Assembly: GCF_009755605.1 (NCBI RefSeq)
Contig: NZ_WPNZ01000011.1
Span: forward strand, 206,093 to 270,092
Direction: 5' to 3'
Source: Streptomyces typhae
GTDB lineage: Bacteria; Actinomycetota; Actinomycetes; Streptomycetales; Streptomycetaceae
DNA: 64,000 bases
Positions 18,077 to 26,631 of the stretch are shown piece after piece (the first letter of the stretch is position 1; each line of letters begins with the position of its first letter). Position numbers and translations under genes: made by a program. A model generated the notes under the pieces. It saw only the letters and a list, made by a program, of their open reading frames with translations, was not told the DNA's origin and did no database searches.

Positions 18077-20536
18077 TCAGTGTGTTTTGTCCGGTGCGGC
18101 GCGGTCACCGACCGGAAAAGCTGTCGAGGGTCCGCTGTCCGGGCGGCGAATGTCCACGGGGGTCGTGGGGTCGCCGAGAGCTGCGGGAACGCCGGGGGTC
18201 TCGGGTGCGCGGGGCGCCGCGGAGACGCCGGACGGCGCAGGGACACCCGGCGCCGTGGAAGCATCGGACGGCTCAGGGACACCGGGCGCCGTGGAAGTGC
18301 TGGAGGTCGTCGGGGCACCAGGGGTGGCCGAACCGGGGGCGGCCGCGGTGGGCGGGCTCCCGTGCTCCTCCTGCCGCCAGCGGCGCAGCACGGCGTGCAC
18401 CGCCTCGGCGCCGACGAGTTCGCCGCCGTCCCCGACCGCCGGGGACAGCGCGAGCGGCGCGAGCAGGAACGGGCGCGACTGGGCGCCGCCGAGGCCGCCG
18501 TGCGAGCCGATCTGCTCCTCGAAGGCGAGGACTTCGCCGTCCCGCGGGTCGTACCAGGAGTTGACCATGATGTCGGCCGTGTGCGGGAAGGAGTCGGTGC
18601 GCCGCACGGCGTCGACGGCGCCGGGCCCGAAGTCGGCGAGGGGCCCCAGGTCCTCAGGCCCTCGCAGGTCGCCGTCAAGGCGGACCTCGGCGCCCCGCGC
18701 CCCGAGCACGAGCGCCCCGTGCTCGGCGCTGCGTACGAGGAGGAAGCCGATGCCCGGGTGGTTGGCGAGGGTCGGCAGGAGCGCCGGGTGGCGGCGGTCG
18801 ATCTCCTCGCGGGTCATGCGGTGCGGCACGTCGGGGAAGGACACGAGGCCGAGGTTGCCCGAGGCCAGGACGACGGGTTCGGCGTGGCGGTGCGGGTGGT
18901 GCTCGCCCGCGCCCTCCTCGACGGGCCTGCGCAGCGCGGCCCGCACGGCCGAGCGGGCCTCGGCGCCGCTGTGGGTGCGCCGGGCACGGCGGGGCACGGG
19001 CAGACCGGAGCCCGCGCGCACCAGGTCGGCCAGGGTCAGGCCGTAGCGGGCGCGGAAGGTCTCGCCGGGGCTCTGGCCGTGGTCGGAGAGCAGCACGATG
19101 CGGTAGGGCCGGGGCGCGTGGTCGGCCACCTGCTCGATCAGGGCGAGGGACCGGTCGAGGCGGGCCAGCACCTTCTCGGCGTCGGCGCTCGTGGGCCCCG
19201 AGTGGTGGGCAACCTCGTCGTACGCGACCAGGTCGGCGTAGACGGCGGCGCGCCCGGCGAGCATGTCCCCGATGACGGCGGCGACCACGACGTCGCGCTC
19301 CACGACGGTGGCGAAGGCCCGGATGAAGGGGTACAGGCCGCCGCGGCCCACGCGCGGGCGGCGTCGGCGCAGTCGCGCCCGGGTCGACTCGGCGATCTCG
19401 CGGCCGACCTCGGCGACGAAGGACAGGGCGGTGCGGACGGCGTTCGCGGGGTCGGAGAAGTAGGCGAAGTAGCCGGCGCGGGAACGGTTCTTCCGGTCGC
19501 GCCTCGCGGCCACCGACAGGACCAGGGCGAGCTGGTCGGCGCCCCCGCCGAACAGGTTGCCGCGGCTCGCGCCGCCGTCGGCGAGGAGCCCCGGGTCGCC
19601 GGTGCGGGCGACGGCTCGGCGCTGCAGCTCGGCGGCGGACGCGGGCCGGTTGGAGACCATGACCTCGCCGGTGTCCTTCTCGTACCAGCGGAAGGCGGGG
19701 ACGTCGTGGTTGCTGCCGTGCAGGATGGCGAGCTGGCTCGCTCCGGTCTGGCTCGACCAGTCGGTGCGCCAGGGGGTGAGGCGGTGGGTGGGCGCGGCGG
19801 TGCTCGTTCCCGCGCTCGGGGCCGCACTCTTCTCCGCGGCCGCGGCCGCGGTCGCGGTCGCGCCTGCGCCCCTGCCTGAGGTCCCGCCCGCGCTCGGTGC
19901 CGCGCCGAGCCAGCGGGCCACGGTCGGCATGAGGCCCTTGCCGACGGCCCCGGTCAGCACGTCGTGCCCCACGCCGTCGAGCTGGAGGAACAGGATGCCC
20001 GGGGTGCTCGGGCTGTGCGTGCCGTCGGCGCGGCGGCGCCTGCGGTCGGCGAGGCGGTACAGACGGCGGCGGTAGGCGTCATCGTCGCGGACCGCGAGGG
20101 CGCCGCCGGTCGCCGACGCGACGGCCGACATCACGGCCGCGACGACCACCGCGGTCTCGGCGTTGGCGTCGCCGCGGCCGTCCGGGATGAGACGCAGGGC
20201 GAGCAGCAGCAGGGAGCCGTTCAGGAAGAAGGTGAGCAGGCCGAGGACCAGGGCGGGTACGAGGAGCAGCGCGCGCACAAGGAGCGGCCACACCAGGGCC
20301 GAGAGGAGGCCGAAGGCGCCCGCGCCGAGGGCCGCGGTGATCGCGATGCGGGTGGCGCTGTCGCCGTCGTCCGACTGGAGCTTGAAGTCCGGCAGGATGC
20401 CGGCGAGCACGAGCATCGTGAGCGTGCTGACCGCCCACACGGCGACGACTCGCCACGCCGTGCGGCCCGCCTTCCGCCATGCCGTGCGGCCCGCCTGCCG
20501 CCATCGCCCGTCCCGCACCGTGCCCGACCGCCTCAC
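18077..20536 (-). CDS. Membrane protein fused to an alkaline-phosphatase-superfamily phosphodiesterase
   Basis: 819 residues from a GTG at 20536. Residues 25-150 contain about four membrane helices arranged like a phage-holin-4_2/YvlD-type domain (WAVSTLTMLVLAGILPDFKL). The rest is a metal-dependent phosphatase/phosphodiesterase with LQLDGVGHD (first metal site), WSSQTGASQLA (Thr/Ser nucleophile region), AYDEVAHHSGP, IVLLSDHGQSPG and IGSHGGLGG, so the metal ligands look complete. The last 90 residues are Pro/Ala/Ser repeats. Substrate unknown; a membrane-anchored enzyme acting on lipid-linked or wall phosphodiesters is a guess. Upstream and downstream genes do not clarify it. Confidence 0.82.
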   Translation of the reverse strand: MRRSGTVRDGRWRQAGRTAWRKAGRTAWRVVAVWAVSTLTMLVLAGILPDFKLQSDDGDSATRIAITAALGAGAFGLLSALVWPLLVRALLLVPALVLGLLTFFLNGSLLLLALRLIPDGRGDANAETAVVVAAVMSAVASATGGALAVRDDDAYRRRLYRLADRRRRRADGTHSPSTPGILFLQLDGVGHDVLTGAVGKGLMPTVARWLGAAPSAGGTSGRGAGATATAAAAAEKSAAPSAGTSTAAPTHRLTPWRTDWSSQTGASQLAILHGSNHDVPAFRWYEKDTGEVMVSNRPASAAELQRRAVARTGDPGLLADGGASRGNLFGGGADQLALVLSVAARRDRKNRSRAGYFAYFSDPANAVRTALSFVAEVGREIAESTRARLRRRRPRVGRGGLYPFIRAFATVVERDVVVAAVIGDMLAGRAAVYADLVAYDEVAHHSGPTSADAEKVLARLDRSLALIEQVADHAPRPYRIVLLSDHGQSPGETFRARYGLTLADLVRAGSGLPVPRRARRTHSGAEARSAVRAALRRPVEEGAGEHHPHRHAEPVVLASGNLGLVSFPDVPHRMTREEIDRRHPALLPTLANHPGIGFLLVRSAEHGALVLGARGAEVRLDGDLRGPEDLGPLADFGPGAVDAVRRTDSFPHTADIMVNSWYDPRDGEVLAFEEQIGSHGGLGGAQSRPFLLAPLALSPAVGDGGELVGAEAVHAVLRRWRQEEHGSPPTAAAPGSATPGAPTTSSTSTAPGVPEPSDASTAPGVPAPSGVSAAPRAPETPGVPAALGDPTTPVDIRRPDSGPSTAFPVGDRAAPDKTH
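18200..18330 (-). repeat. Imperfect repeat coding the Ala/Pro/Ser tail of the phosphodiesterase
   Basis: GACACCGGGCGCCGTGGAAG and close variants repeat (for example near 18242 and 18278), encoding STAPGVPEPS-like decapeptides. The array keeps the reading frame and ends near the stop codon, like other gene-end repeats in this window. Confidence 0.6.
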
Positions 20537-20650
20537 GTTCCCTCGACCTTGCCTCTGACCTTGCCCTCCGACCTTGCCTTCAGCGTGTCACAGGCCTGGG
20601 GGCCGCTGCGGGGTCGGCAACCGTCCCGCCGCTTCGCGGCGGTCTCCCAC

Positions 20651-20701
20651 CCGCCCGCCCGTCACTGTGAGGGGGTGACCTCACCGTCGCGGGCGGGCGG
20701 G
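20651..20701 (-). terminator. GC-rich inverted repeat downstream of the recombinase-like gene
   Basis: CCGCCCGCCCG (20651-20661) can pair with CGGGCGGGCGG (20690-20700). The enclosed segment contains a second small inverted repeat (GTGAGG...CCTCAC). It lies 68 bp past the stop of the minus-strand gene at 20769. Confidence 0.5.
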
Positions 20702-20768
20702 GGGACGGAGCGGTGCGGGACCGCACCGCCGAGCCGTGGAGGCAGGCCGCAGCGCCCGGCTCTGCGGT

Positions 20769-21197
20769 TCAGGAGCCGTCGTAGCCCGCTGTCGGCATGG
20801 AGAGGCGGCGGTGGACGCGCGCCTTCATGGGGGCGTCGTACGCCGGTTCGGTCAGGCCCGCCGTCTCGACGCGCACCCCCCGCCGCGCGCACTCCTCGGT
20901 GAACTCCTCGGGGGACCGCAGCGCCCGCTCGAACACCCGTCGGCACGGCACCACGAACAGGTCGACGAGACCGGCGTCCACGTCGTTCCACAGGACCGCG
21001 TGGTCGCTGCGCAGGCCGTGGACGACGAGCTCGCGCGTCACCACGTACCCCTGGTCGGCGGCCCAGCGCGCGCACATGGCGTGCTGGCTGCGCGAGTCCA
21101 CCAGGAAGGGGTCGGCGTCCAGCTCCTCCAGGGGCGTCAGGCTGGCGATCGCCGCGACCCGTACCGCGCGCGCGGTGCCTCTGTCCCCATGTCCCAT
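20769..21197 (-). CDS. Small protein resembling a degenerate serine-recombinase catalytic domain
   Basis: 142 residues from ATG 21197, with GAGGTGAGGGGG upstream. The pattern follows the N-terminal domain of resolvases/invertases: a first strand (RAVRVAAIASL), then SRSQHAMCARWAADQGYVVTRELV, AVLWNDVDAGLVDLFVVPCRRVF and EFTEECARRGVRVETAGL. The usual YVRVSS start and the LDRLGR arginine motif are replaced (AAIASLTP, PCRRVFERA), and no DNA-binding domain follows. It is probably not an active recombinase. It could be a domesticated relic with a dimerisation or regulatory role. Divergent from the metallo-beta-lactamase-fold gene; 99 bp separate the starts. Confidence 0.6.
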   Translation of the reverse strand: MGHGDRGTARAVRVAAIASLTPLEELDADPFLVDSRSQHAMCARWAADQGYVVTRELVVHGLRSDHAVLWNDVDAGLVDLFVVPCRRVFERALRSPEEFTEECARRGVRVETAGLTEPAYDAPMKARVHRRLSMPTAGYDGS

Positions 21198-21296
21198 GAC
21201 GTCCCCCTCACCTCTGCCGTCGGGCCACCCCGGGTGTCAGCCGTCGACACTACTCCTGGCCGTAGGCTCGGAGACAGTCACACGAAGGAGGAACGG

Positions 21297-22103
21297 GTGC
21301 AGCCGGACGTCACGGTCACCTGGTGGGGGCACGCCACCTGCACGGTCGAGGACTCGGGCATCCGTGTACTGACCGATCCGCTGTTCGTGCGCCGCCTCGC
21401 GCATCTGCGCCGCAGGCGGGGCGCGCTGCCGCCCCCGCAGGCGGCCGTCGCGGACGTCGTCCTGCTCTCGCACCTGCACGCCGACCATCTGCACGTGCCG
21501 TCCCTGGCGCGCCTGGCCCCGGACACCCGCGTCCTTATCCCGCGCGGCGCCGCCCGCTCGGTGCCGGGCCTGCGCAGGCTGACCCACCTGCGGTTCACGG
21601 AGGTCGCACCGGGCGACGAAGTACCGGTGCACACGGCCCGCGCCAACGGCGACGGCAACGGCGTCACCGTGCGCGTCGTCCCCGCCCTCCACGACGGCCG
21701 CCGGCTGCCCATGGGCCCGCACCGCTCCCCCGCGCTCGGCTACGTGGTCGAGGGCCGTGCCCGCACCTACTTCGCGGGGGACACGGGCCTGTTCGACGCG
21801 ATGGCCGACGAGGTGGGCCCCGTCGACGTGGCGCTGCTCCCCGTCGGCGGCTGGGGCCCCTACCTGGGGCACGGGCACCTGGACCCGGTGCGCGCCGCCG
21901 AGGCGCTGTCCCGGATCGCGCCGCGCAGCGCGGTCCCGGTGCACTACGGCACGTACTGGCCGATCGGCATGGACGCGGTGCGTCCGCACGAGTTCCACGG
22001 TCCGGGCGACGAGTTCGTGCGGCAGGCGGCCCGCCGCGCCCCGGAGGTCGCCGTGCACCGGCTCGGGCACGGCGAGTCGGTGCGCCCCGGGGCGACCCGA
22101 TGA
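21297..22103 (+). CDS. Metallo-beta-lactamase-fold hydrolase (UlaG-like)
   Basis: 268 residues from a GTG at 21297, preceded 5 bp upstream by AAGGAGG. The metal site is intact: VLLSHLHADHL (HxHxDH), a His in PALHDGR, TYFAGDTGLF (the bridging Asp) and the C-terminal VPVHYGTYWP. N-terminal TWWGHATCTVEDSGIRVLTDPLF is typical of the UlaG-like branch, which acts on small phosphoesters, lactones or amides. The gene overlaps the DedA start by 4 bp (ATGA), so the two are translated together. A link to membrane lipid turnover is possible but unproven. Confidence 0.85.
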   Translation: MQPDVTVTWWGHATCTVEDSGIRVLTDPLFVRRLAHLRRRRGALPPPQAAVADVVLLSHLHADHLHVPSLARLAPDTRVLIPRGAARSVPGLRRLTHLRFTEVAPGDEVPVHTARANGDGNGVTVRVVPALHDGRRLPMGPHRSPALGYVVEGRARTYFAGDTGLFDAMADEVGPVDVALLPVGGWGPYLGHGHLDPVRAAEALSRIAPRSAVPVHYGTYWPIGMDAVRPHEFHGPGDEFVRQAARRAPEVAVHRLGHGESVRPGATR

Positions 22104-22735
22104 TCCTCGGCGCCGCGGCGCAGGTCTCGCCGGACTCCACCCAGCAGGCGGTGGCCTATCCGTCGCTGTTCCTGCTCGTGGTCGTCGGCGCCCTGGTGCC
22201 CGTGGTGCCGACGGGCGCCCTGGTGAGCTCGGCGGCCGTGGTGGCCCTGCACCAGACCGACACGTCGCCGTTCGCGCTGCTCGTCGTGTTCGGCGTGGCC
22301 TCGCTCGCGGCGTTCGCCGGGGACATGGGCCTGTACTGGCTCGGGCGGCGCGGCATGCGCTCCAAGAACGGTTCGCGCTGGCTGGAGGCCATCCGTGACC
22401 GTGCTCCCGAGGAGCGGCTGCGGCAGGCCCAGGGCAAGCTCGACGACCACGGCGTGCTCGTCCTCGTCCTGTCGCGGCTCGTCCCCGCGGGCCGCATCCC
22501 GGTCATGCTGGCCTGCCTCCTGGCGAAGATGCCGGTACGCCGCTTCGCCCGCGGCAACCTCCCCGCCTGCCTGGCCTGGGCGCTGACGTACCAGCTCATC
22601 GGCATCCTCGGCGGCGCCCTCTTCAACGAGCCCTGGCAGGGCGTGGCCCTGGCGGTGGGTCTGACGGTGGTCATCAGCGTCGCACCGCCCCTCTGGCGCA
22701 GGCTGCGCAGGAACTCCAGCCCGTCCGGCGTCTGA
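22100..22735 (+). CDS. DedA/SNARE-associated (VTT domain) membrane protein
   Basis: 211 residues with about five membrane segments. DedA-type features are the early re-entrant stretch PTGALVSSAAVVAL, FAGDMGLYWLGRRG, and the conserved SRLVPAGRIPVMLACLLAKMPVRRFARGNLPACLAWA with its two arginines. DedA proteins are thought to help flip or recycle lipid carriers and depend on proton motive force. The start overlaps the upstream hydrolase stop (ATGA). The last six codons and the stop lie inside the first unit of a 44-bp repeat array, so the C-terminus (SSPSGV) is repeat-encoded. Confidence 0.88.
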   Translation: MILGAAAQVSPDSTQQAVAYPSLFLLVVVGALVPVVPTGALVSSAAVVALHQTDTSPFALLVVFGVASLAAFAGDMGLYWLGRRGMRSKNGSRWLEAIRDRAPEERLRQAQGKLDDHGVLVLVLSRLVPAGRIPVMLACLLAKMPVRRFARGNLPACLAWALTYQLIGILGGALFNEPWQGVALAVGLTVVISVAPPLWRRLRRNSSPSGV

Positions 22736-22980
22736 GCGACGAGCGCGCAAGCGCAACAAACAAGCCCGCCCGACGCCTGAGGACAAGCGCGCAAGCACGA
22801 CAAACAAGCCCGCCCGACGCTTGAAGACAAGCGCGCAAGCACGACAAACAAGCCCGCCCGACGCTTGAAGACAAGCGCGCAAGCACGACAAACAAGCCCG
22901 CCCGACGCTTGAAGACAAGCGCGCAAGCGCAACGAACAAGCCCGTCCGGCGCTTGAGGACGAGCGCGCAAGCGCGACAGG
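22718..22980. repeat. 44-bp tandem repeat, six units, between convergent genes
   Basis: Units start at 22718, 22763, 22807, 22851, 22895 and 22939 (period 44, first step 45). The core is AGCCCGYCCGRCGCTTGARGAC followed by RAGCGCGCAAGC. The middle three are essentially identical. The first and last copies carry the CCCGTCCGGCGCTTGAGGAC form common in Streptomyces intergenic and terminator regions. Each unit has a small GCGCGCAAGCGCG-like dyad. The array fills the gap between the DedA stop and the stop of the convergent gene at 22984. Confidence 0.92.
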
Positions 22981-22983
22981 ACC

Positions 22984-24084
22984 TCAGCCCCCGAGCACCC
23001 GGGACCCACCCACCGGCAGATCCCACAGATCCGCAGGATCGAGCCCGGCCCCGCGCCAAGCGGCCCGCACCCGGCCCAGGGGCTCCAGCACAGGCTCCGC
23101 CGACAGCAGGAAAGTCCCCCAGTGCATGGGCGCCATCCGCCGCGCCCCCACATCGATGGCGGCCCGCACCGCCTCCTCCGGATCGCAGTGGACGTCCCGC
23201 AGCCACCACCGCGGCTCGTACGCCCCGATCGGGAGGAGCGCGAGGTCGATCCCTGGGTACCGCTCCCCGATCCGGGCGAACCAGTGCCCGTACCCCGTGT
23301 CCCCGGCGAAGTACACCCGCTGCCCGTCCGCGTCGGTGAGCATCCAGCCGCCCCACAGCGAACGGCACGTGTCCCGAAGGCCCCGCTTGGACCAGTGGTG
23401 CGCGGGCACGAAGTCGAAGCGGGTTCCGTCCAGTTCGGCGCCCTCCCACCAGTCGAGCTCGACGACCCGGGTGAAGCGGCGGCGGGTGAACCAGCGGCCG
23501 AGGCCCGCCGGTACGAAGACGGGGGTGTCGCGCGGCAGGCGCCGCAGGGTGGGCGCGTCCAGGTGGTCGTAGTGGTTGTGGCTGATGACCACCGCGTCGA
23601 CGCGGGGCAGCGCGCTCCAGGCCACTCCGACGGGGGTGACGCGGGCGGGGGTGCCGAGGATCCTGCGGGACCAGACGGGGTCGGTGAGGACGGTGAGCCC
23701 ACCGACGCGCACCACCCAGCTCGCGTGCCCCGCCCAGGTCACGGCGACCGTACGGGAGTCCACGCGCGGCAGCGGCCCCGGCTCGTACGGCAGCAGCGGA
23801 ATGTCGGCGAGCCCCTCGGGCCGGGGCCGCAGGGCGGCCTCGCGGGCGAACCGCGCGAAGGCCCGCAGTCCGGGCAGGGGCGCGGTGAGCCGGTCGGCGA
23901 AGGACCTCGGCCACAGGCGTACGGTGCCGGGGGCACAGGGCACGGGCGGCGCGGCGCCCGGCGCGGCGGCCCGACCCGGCGGCTCCTGACCCCCTCCCTG
24001 CACCCCTCCCTGCGCCACTCCCTGCGCCACTCCCTGCGCCCGCTGAACCGGCTGAGTCTGCTGCGTCACCGAGGAGGCTCCCAT
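22984..24084 (-). CDS. Metallo-beta-lactamase-fold hydrolase (NAPE-PLD/RomA-like)
   Basis: 366 residues from ATG 24084; the start lies 19 bp inside the end of the aminotransferase-like gene. After a Gln/Gly-rich N-terminal tail (GVAQGVAQGGVQGG), the segment WPRSFADRLTAPLPGLRAFARFA resembles RomA/NAPE-PLD-like proteins. The metal ligands are ISHNHYDHLD, PAHHWSKRGLRDTCRSLWGGW, YFAGDTGYGHWF and MHWGTF. Related enzymes hydrolyse N-acyl phospholipids or similar phosphodiesters; the precise substrate is unknown. The overlap with an aminotransferase-fold partner suggests they work together. Confidence 0.85.
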   Translation of the reverse strand: MGASSVTQQTQPVQRAQGVAQGVAQGGVQGGGQEPPGRAAAPGAAPPVPCAPGTVRLWPRSFADRLTAPLPGLRAFARFAREAALRPRPEGLADIPLLPYEPGPLPRVDSRTVAVTWAGHASWVVRVGGLTVLTDPVWSRRILGTPARVTPVGVAWSALPRVDAVVISHNHYDHLDAPTLRRLPRDTPVFVPAGLGRWFTRRRFTRVVELDWWEGAELDGTRFDFVPAHHWSKRGLRDTCRSLWGGWMLTDADGQRVYFAGDTGYGHWFARIGERYPGIDLALLPIGAYEPRWWLRDVHCDPEEAVRAAIDVGARRMAPMHWGTFLLSAEPVLEPLGRVRAAWRGAGLDPADLWDLPVGGSRVLGG

Positions 24085-25313
24085 CGCTCTGCTGCTGCGC
24101 GGAGTTCGCCGAAGGCCGCTCCGAACACGTCCAAAGCCCTTTTCACGTGCGGCAGTTCCAGGGGGTCGGGGGTGCGGAGCGCGGCGAGCCGCGCCTTCGG
24201 GTCCGTGCCGAGGAACGGTCCCGTCGACAGGCGTACGCGCAGCGCGGCGATGTCGTCGCCGAAGCGGTGGCCGCCGGGCGCGGGCATGCCGAGGCGCTCC
24301 TGGAGGTGGTCCTCCAGTTCCTGGGCGTCGGTGACGCCGCGTGCGGCGAGGGCGGACCGCAGCGGCTCCAGGTCGGCGTACAGATGGCGGCCCGCCCGCG
24401 GCGGCCGGACGAGGCCGCCCGCCGCGGCCACCCGGTCCCGCGCCCCGGCGGCCAGGCACGCGTGCAGCCGCACCGCGGCGGCGAGGCGGGCGGTGACCTC
24501 GTCCGGTTCGGCGAGCACGTACGCGGCAGCGGCGGCGACCGGCGCGGTGGGCGTCGCGCCGAGCGCGGCGAGCACGTCGAGGACGCGGGCGCGCAGCGCA
24601 GCGCCGGGGCCGGTCGCGGGGAACCGGGCGACCGCCGCGGGCAGTCCTGGCGGCAGGAACGCGCCGGACAGGTCGCAGACGACGGTGACCTGTGCGGGGG
24701 CCATCTCGGCGGGGCCGAACAGGACCGTCCCGCGCGGGCGGTGCAGCGTGTCGCGCCACGTCTCGTCGCTGACGACGTGCAGCCCCTCCGCTGCCGCGGC
24801 CTCGACGGCCTCGTGCACGACCTCCGGCGGTGGCACGGTGGCCGTCGGGTCGTCGGCCACCGAGAGGACGAGCAGCCGCGGGGCGCCACCCTCGGCGCGG
24901 ACGCGGCGGACGGTTTCGAGCAGGGCGTACGGGTCGGGCACGCCGCCGCACTCGGCGGGCGTCGGCACGTGGTGGACGGACTTGCCGAGCAGCCGCATCT
25001 GGGGCCCCCACCAGGCGGCGCAGGGGCGCGGCAGCAGGACGTCGCCGCCGACGGCCGCGGCGAGCGCGAGCAGCAGCGGAGCGGCGCCGGGCGCGGCGGC
25101 CACCTGCTCGGGGCCCGCGGGCAGGCCCCGCCGCGACCAGTAGCCGCACGCCGCGTCCAGGAGGCCGCGGTCGCCGCCGGGCGGCTGGACCTCGACCCGG
25201 GCCGCGGCGGACGCGAGCACCGCGGCAAGCTCCGGGAGCACCGGCAGGCAGGGCTCCGGTGCGGGCGGGCCGTACCGCACGCGGCCACGGCCCTCGTGCT
25301 CCGTCCGCCGCAT
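24066..25313 (-). CDS. Aminotransferase-fold protein lacking the PLP lysine
   Basis: 415 residues. The fold-type I class I/II layout is clear: AACGYWSRRGLPAGPEQVAAAPGAAPLLLALAAAVGG (cofactor phosphate region), VLSVADDPTATVPP, VVSDETWRD (the Asp that contacts the pyridine nitrogen) and a C-terminal FLGTDPKARLAAL. Where the Schiff-base lysine should sit (SxSK then a Gly-Leu pair) the sequence reads CDLSGAFLPPGLP, with Gly in its place and no lysine nearby. So it should not be a normal transaminase. A PLP-binding, regulatory or dead-enzyme role is possible. Its stop overlaps the start of the metallo-hydrolase gene by 19 bp. Confidence 0.75.
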   Translation of the reverse strand: MRRTEHEGRGRVRYGPPAPEPCLPVLPELAAVLASAAARVEVQPPGGDRGLLDAACGYWSRRGLPAGPEQVAAAPGAAPLLLALAAAVGGDVLLPRPCAAWWGPQMRLLGKSVHHVPTPAECGGVPDPYALLETVRRVRAEGGAPRLLVLSVADDPTATVPPPEVVHEAVEAAAAEGLHVVSDETWRDTLHRPRGTVLFGPAEMAPAQVTVVCDLSGAFLPPGLPAAVARFPATGPGAALRARVLDVLAALGATPTAPVAAAAAYVLAEPDEVTARLAAAVRLHACLAAGARDRVAAAGGLVRPPRAGRHLYADLEPLRSALAARGVTDAQELEDHLQERLGMPAPGGHRFGDDIAALRVRLSTGPFLGTDPKARLAALRTPDPLELPHVKRALDVFGAAFGELRAAAERWEPPR

Positions 25314-25430
25314 GGGTACCTCCGTGCGCTCCCTGACCGTTCCTGTGCCGTCGGGTAACTGCGTACCCGCGGCGGCGCCGCTCCATCTGCGGGTGGCCCG
25401 CGGCTCGACCCGCCCTCGACCGCCCTTCGG

Positions 25431-26354
<924 letters not shown>

Positions 26355-26444
26355 GAGGCCATTCGAGCGTGGGGGTGCGTCATCCGCGCGGTGTGGCCTC
26401 CGGGCGGGTGAGCGGCGCGGTCCGCTCCCCGGCCGCCGTCACGT

Positions 26445-26631
26445 CGCGGCGATCACGGCTCGGCCGACTGCACGGAAAGGCCGGGATCACAGCACGGCCG
26501 ACTTCACGGCGCGGCCGGGATCACAGCTCGGCCGAGGCCACGACGCCGCCGGGATCACAGCTCGGCCGAGGCCACGGCGCGGCCGGGATCACGGCGCGGC
26601 CGGGATCACGGCGCGGCCGACTTCAGTTCCC
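26445..26631. repeat. 17-bp tandem repeat, about 11 units, reaching into the ANTAR gene end
   Basis: Units start at 26445, 26462, 26479, 26496, 26513, 26530, 26547, 26564, 26581, 26598 and 26615. The consensus is GGCCGGGATCACRGCNC, alternating with GGCCGASNNCACGGCGC (a 34-bp higher order). The period is not a multiple of three. The last two units contain the stop codon of the ANTAR gene (26606) and encode its final residues (ELKSAAP). Confidence 0.85.

Noticed and set aside
18077..20536. Prophage lysis gene because of the holin-like domain
   Set aside because: The domain is fused to a phosphodiesterase, and no endolysin or phage structural genes are nearby.
20769..21197. Active site-specific recombinase or mobile element
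   Set aside because: Key arginines and the DNA-binding domain are absent, and no inverted ends, target duplication or cargo pattern surround it.
22718..22980. CRISPR-like array
   Set aside because: The 44-bp units are directly joined with no variable spacers and there are no cas genes. It is a tandem repeat.
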